From Bacteroides sp. (GTDB lineage Bacteria; Bacteroidota; Bacteroidia; Bacteroidales; Bacteroidaceae), in the NCBI GenBank assembly GCA_017556595.1, contig JAFYML010000389.1:1-6752 (forward strand): a stretch of DNA of 6,752 nucleotides, written 5' to 3'. Positions 6,730 to 6,752 of the stretch are shown here, piece by piece (position 1 is the stretch's first letter; each line of letters opens with the position of its first letter). The position numbers were made by a program, and so were the translations under genes. A model generated the notes under the pieces. It was not told the origin of the DNA, did no database searches, and saw nothing but the letters and a program-made list of their open reading frames with translations.

Positions 6730-6752
6730 ATAAATCGTAATAAAATTCATAA

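Overview
The window is AT-rich and carries one tightly packed minus-strand operon, the branched-chain amino acid (leucine) operon of a Bacteroidota member. A Bacteroidales, perhaps Prevotella-like, source is most likely. This rests on the leuA-leuC-leuD-second synthase-leuB order, the very Bacteroides-like LeuA sequence (it begins [17 protein letters not shown]), the near absence of Shine-Dalgarno sites, and two TAnnTTTG-type -7 promoter boxes. All genes are transcribed from high to low coordinates. I see no mobile element, CRISPR array, tRNA or rRNA.

Layout in direction of transcription. About 6730-6699 is a Bacteroidetes sigma-ABfr promoter. About 6695-6517 is a leader RNA with every part of a classical translation-dependent attenuator: a 27-codon peptide ORF (6668-6585) with an Ile-Ile-Ile-Leu-Leu run, a 1:2 hairpin built over those codons, a 10-bp 2:3 antiterminator, and a strong 3:4 intrinsic terminator just before leuA. 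Then come leuA (2-isopropylmalate synthase), leuC and leuD (isopropylmalate isomerase), a second LeuA-like enzyme whose pocket residues match citramalate synthase (cimA), a MATE-family transporter with an internal promoter-like box in front of it, and the first 13 codons of leuB, which runs off the window.

How the genes work together. LeuA commits 2-oxoisovalerate to leucine. CimA commits pyruvate to 2-oxobutyrate, the isoleucine precursor. LeuCD and LeuB can serve both routes. The leader peptide codes for both amino acids, and both the Ile and the Leu codons sit where a stalled ribosome would break the 1:2 hairpin. The sequence therefore suggests that one attenuator senses both end products. 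The odd member is the MATE transporter, placed between cimA and leuB; its substrate cannot be read from sequence.

No stretch longer than about 250 bases lacks a gene, and the longest (6494-6752) is filled by the promoter and attenuator. The most interesting item is that attenuator, followed by the citramalate synthase identity of the second synthase and the embedded transporter.
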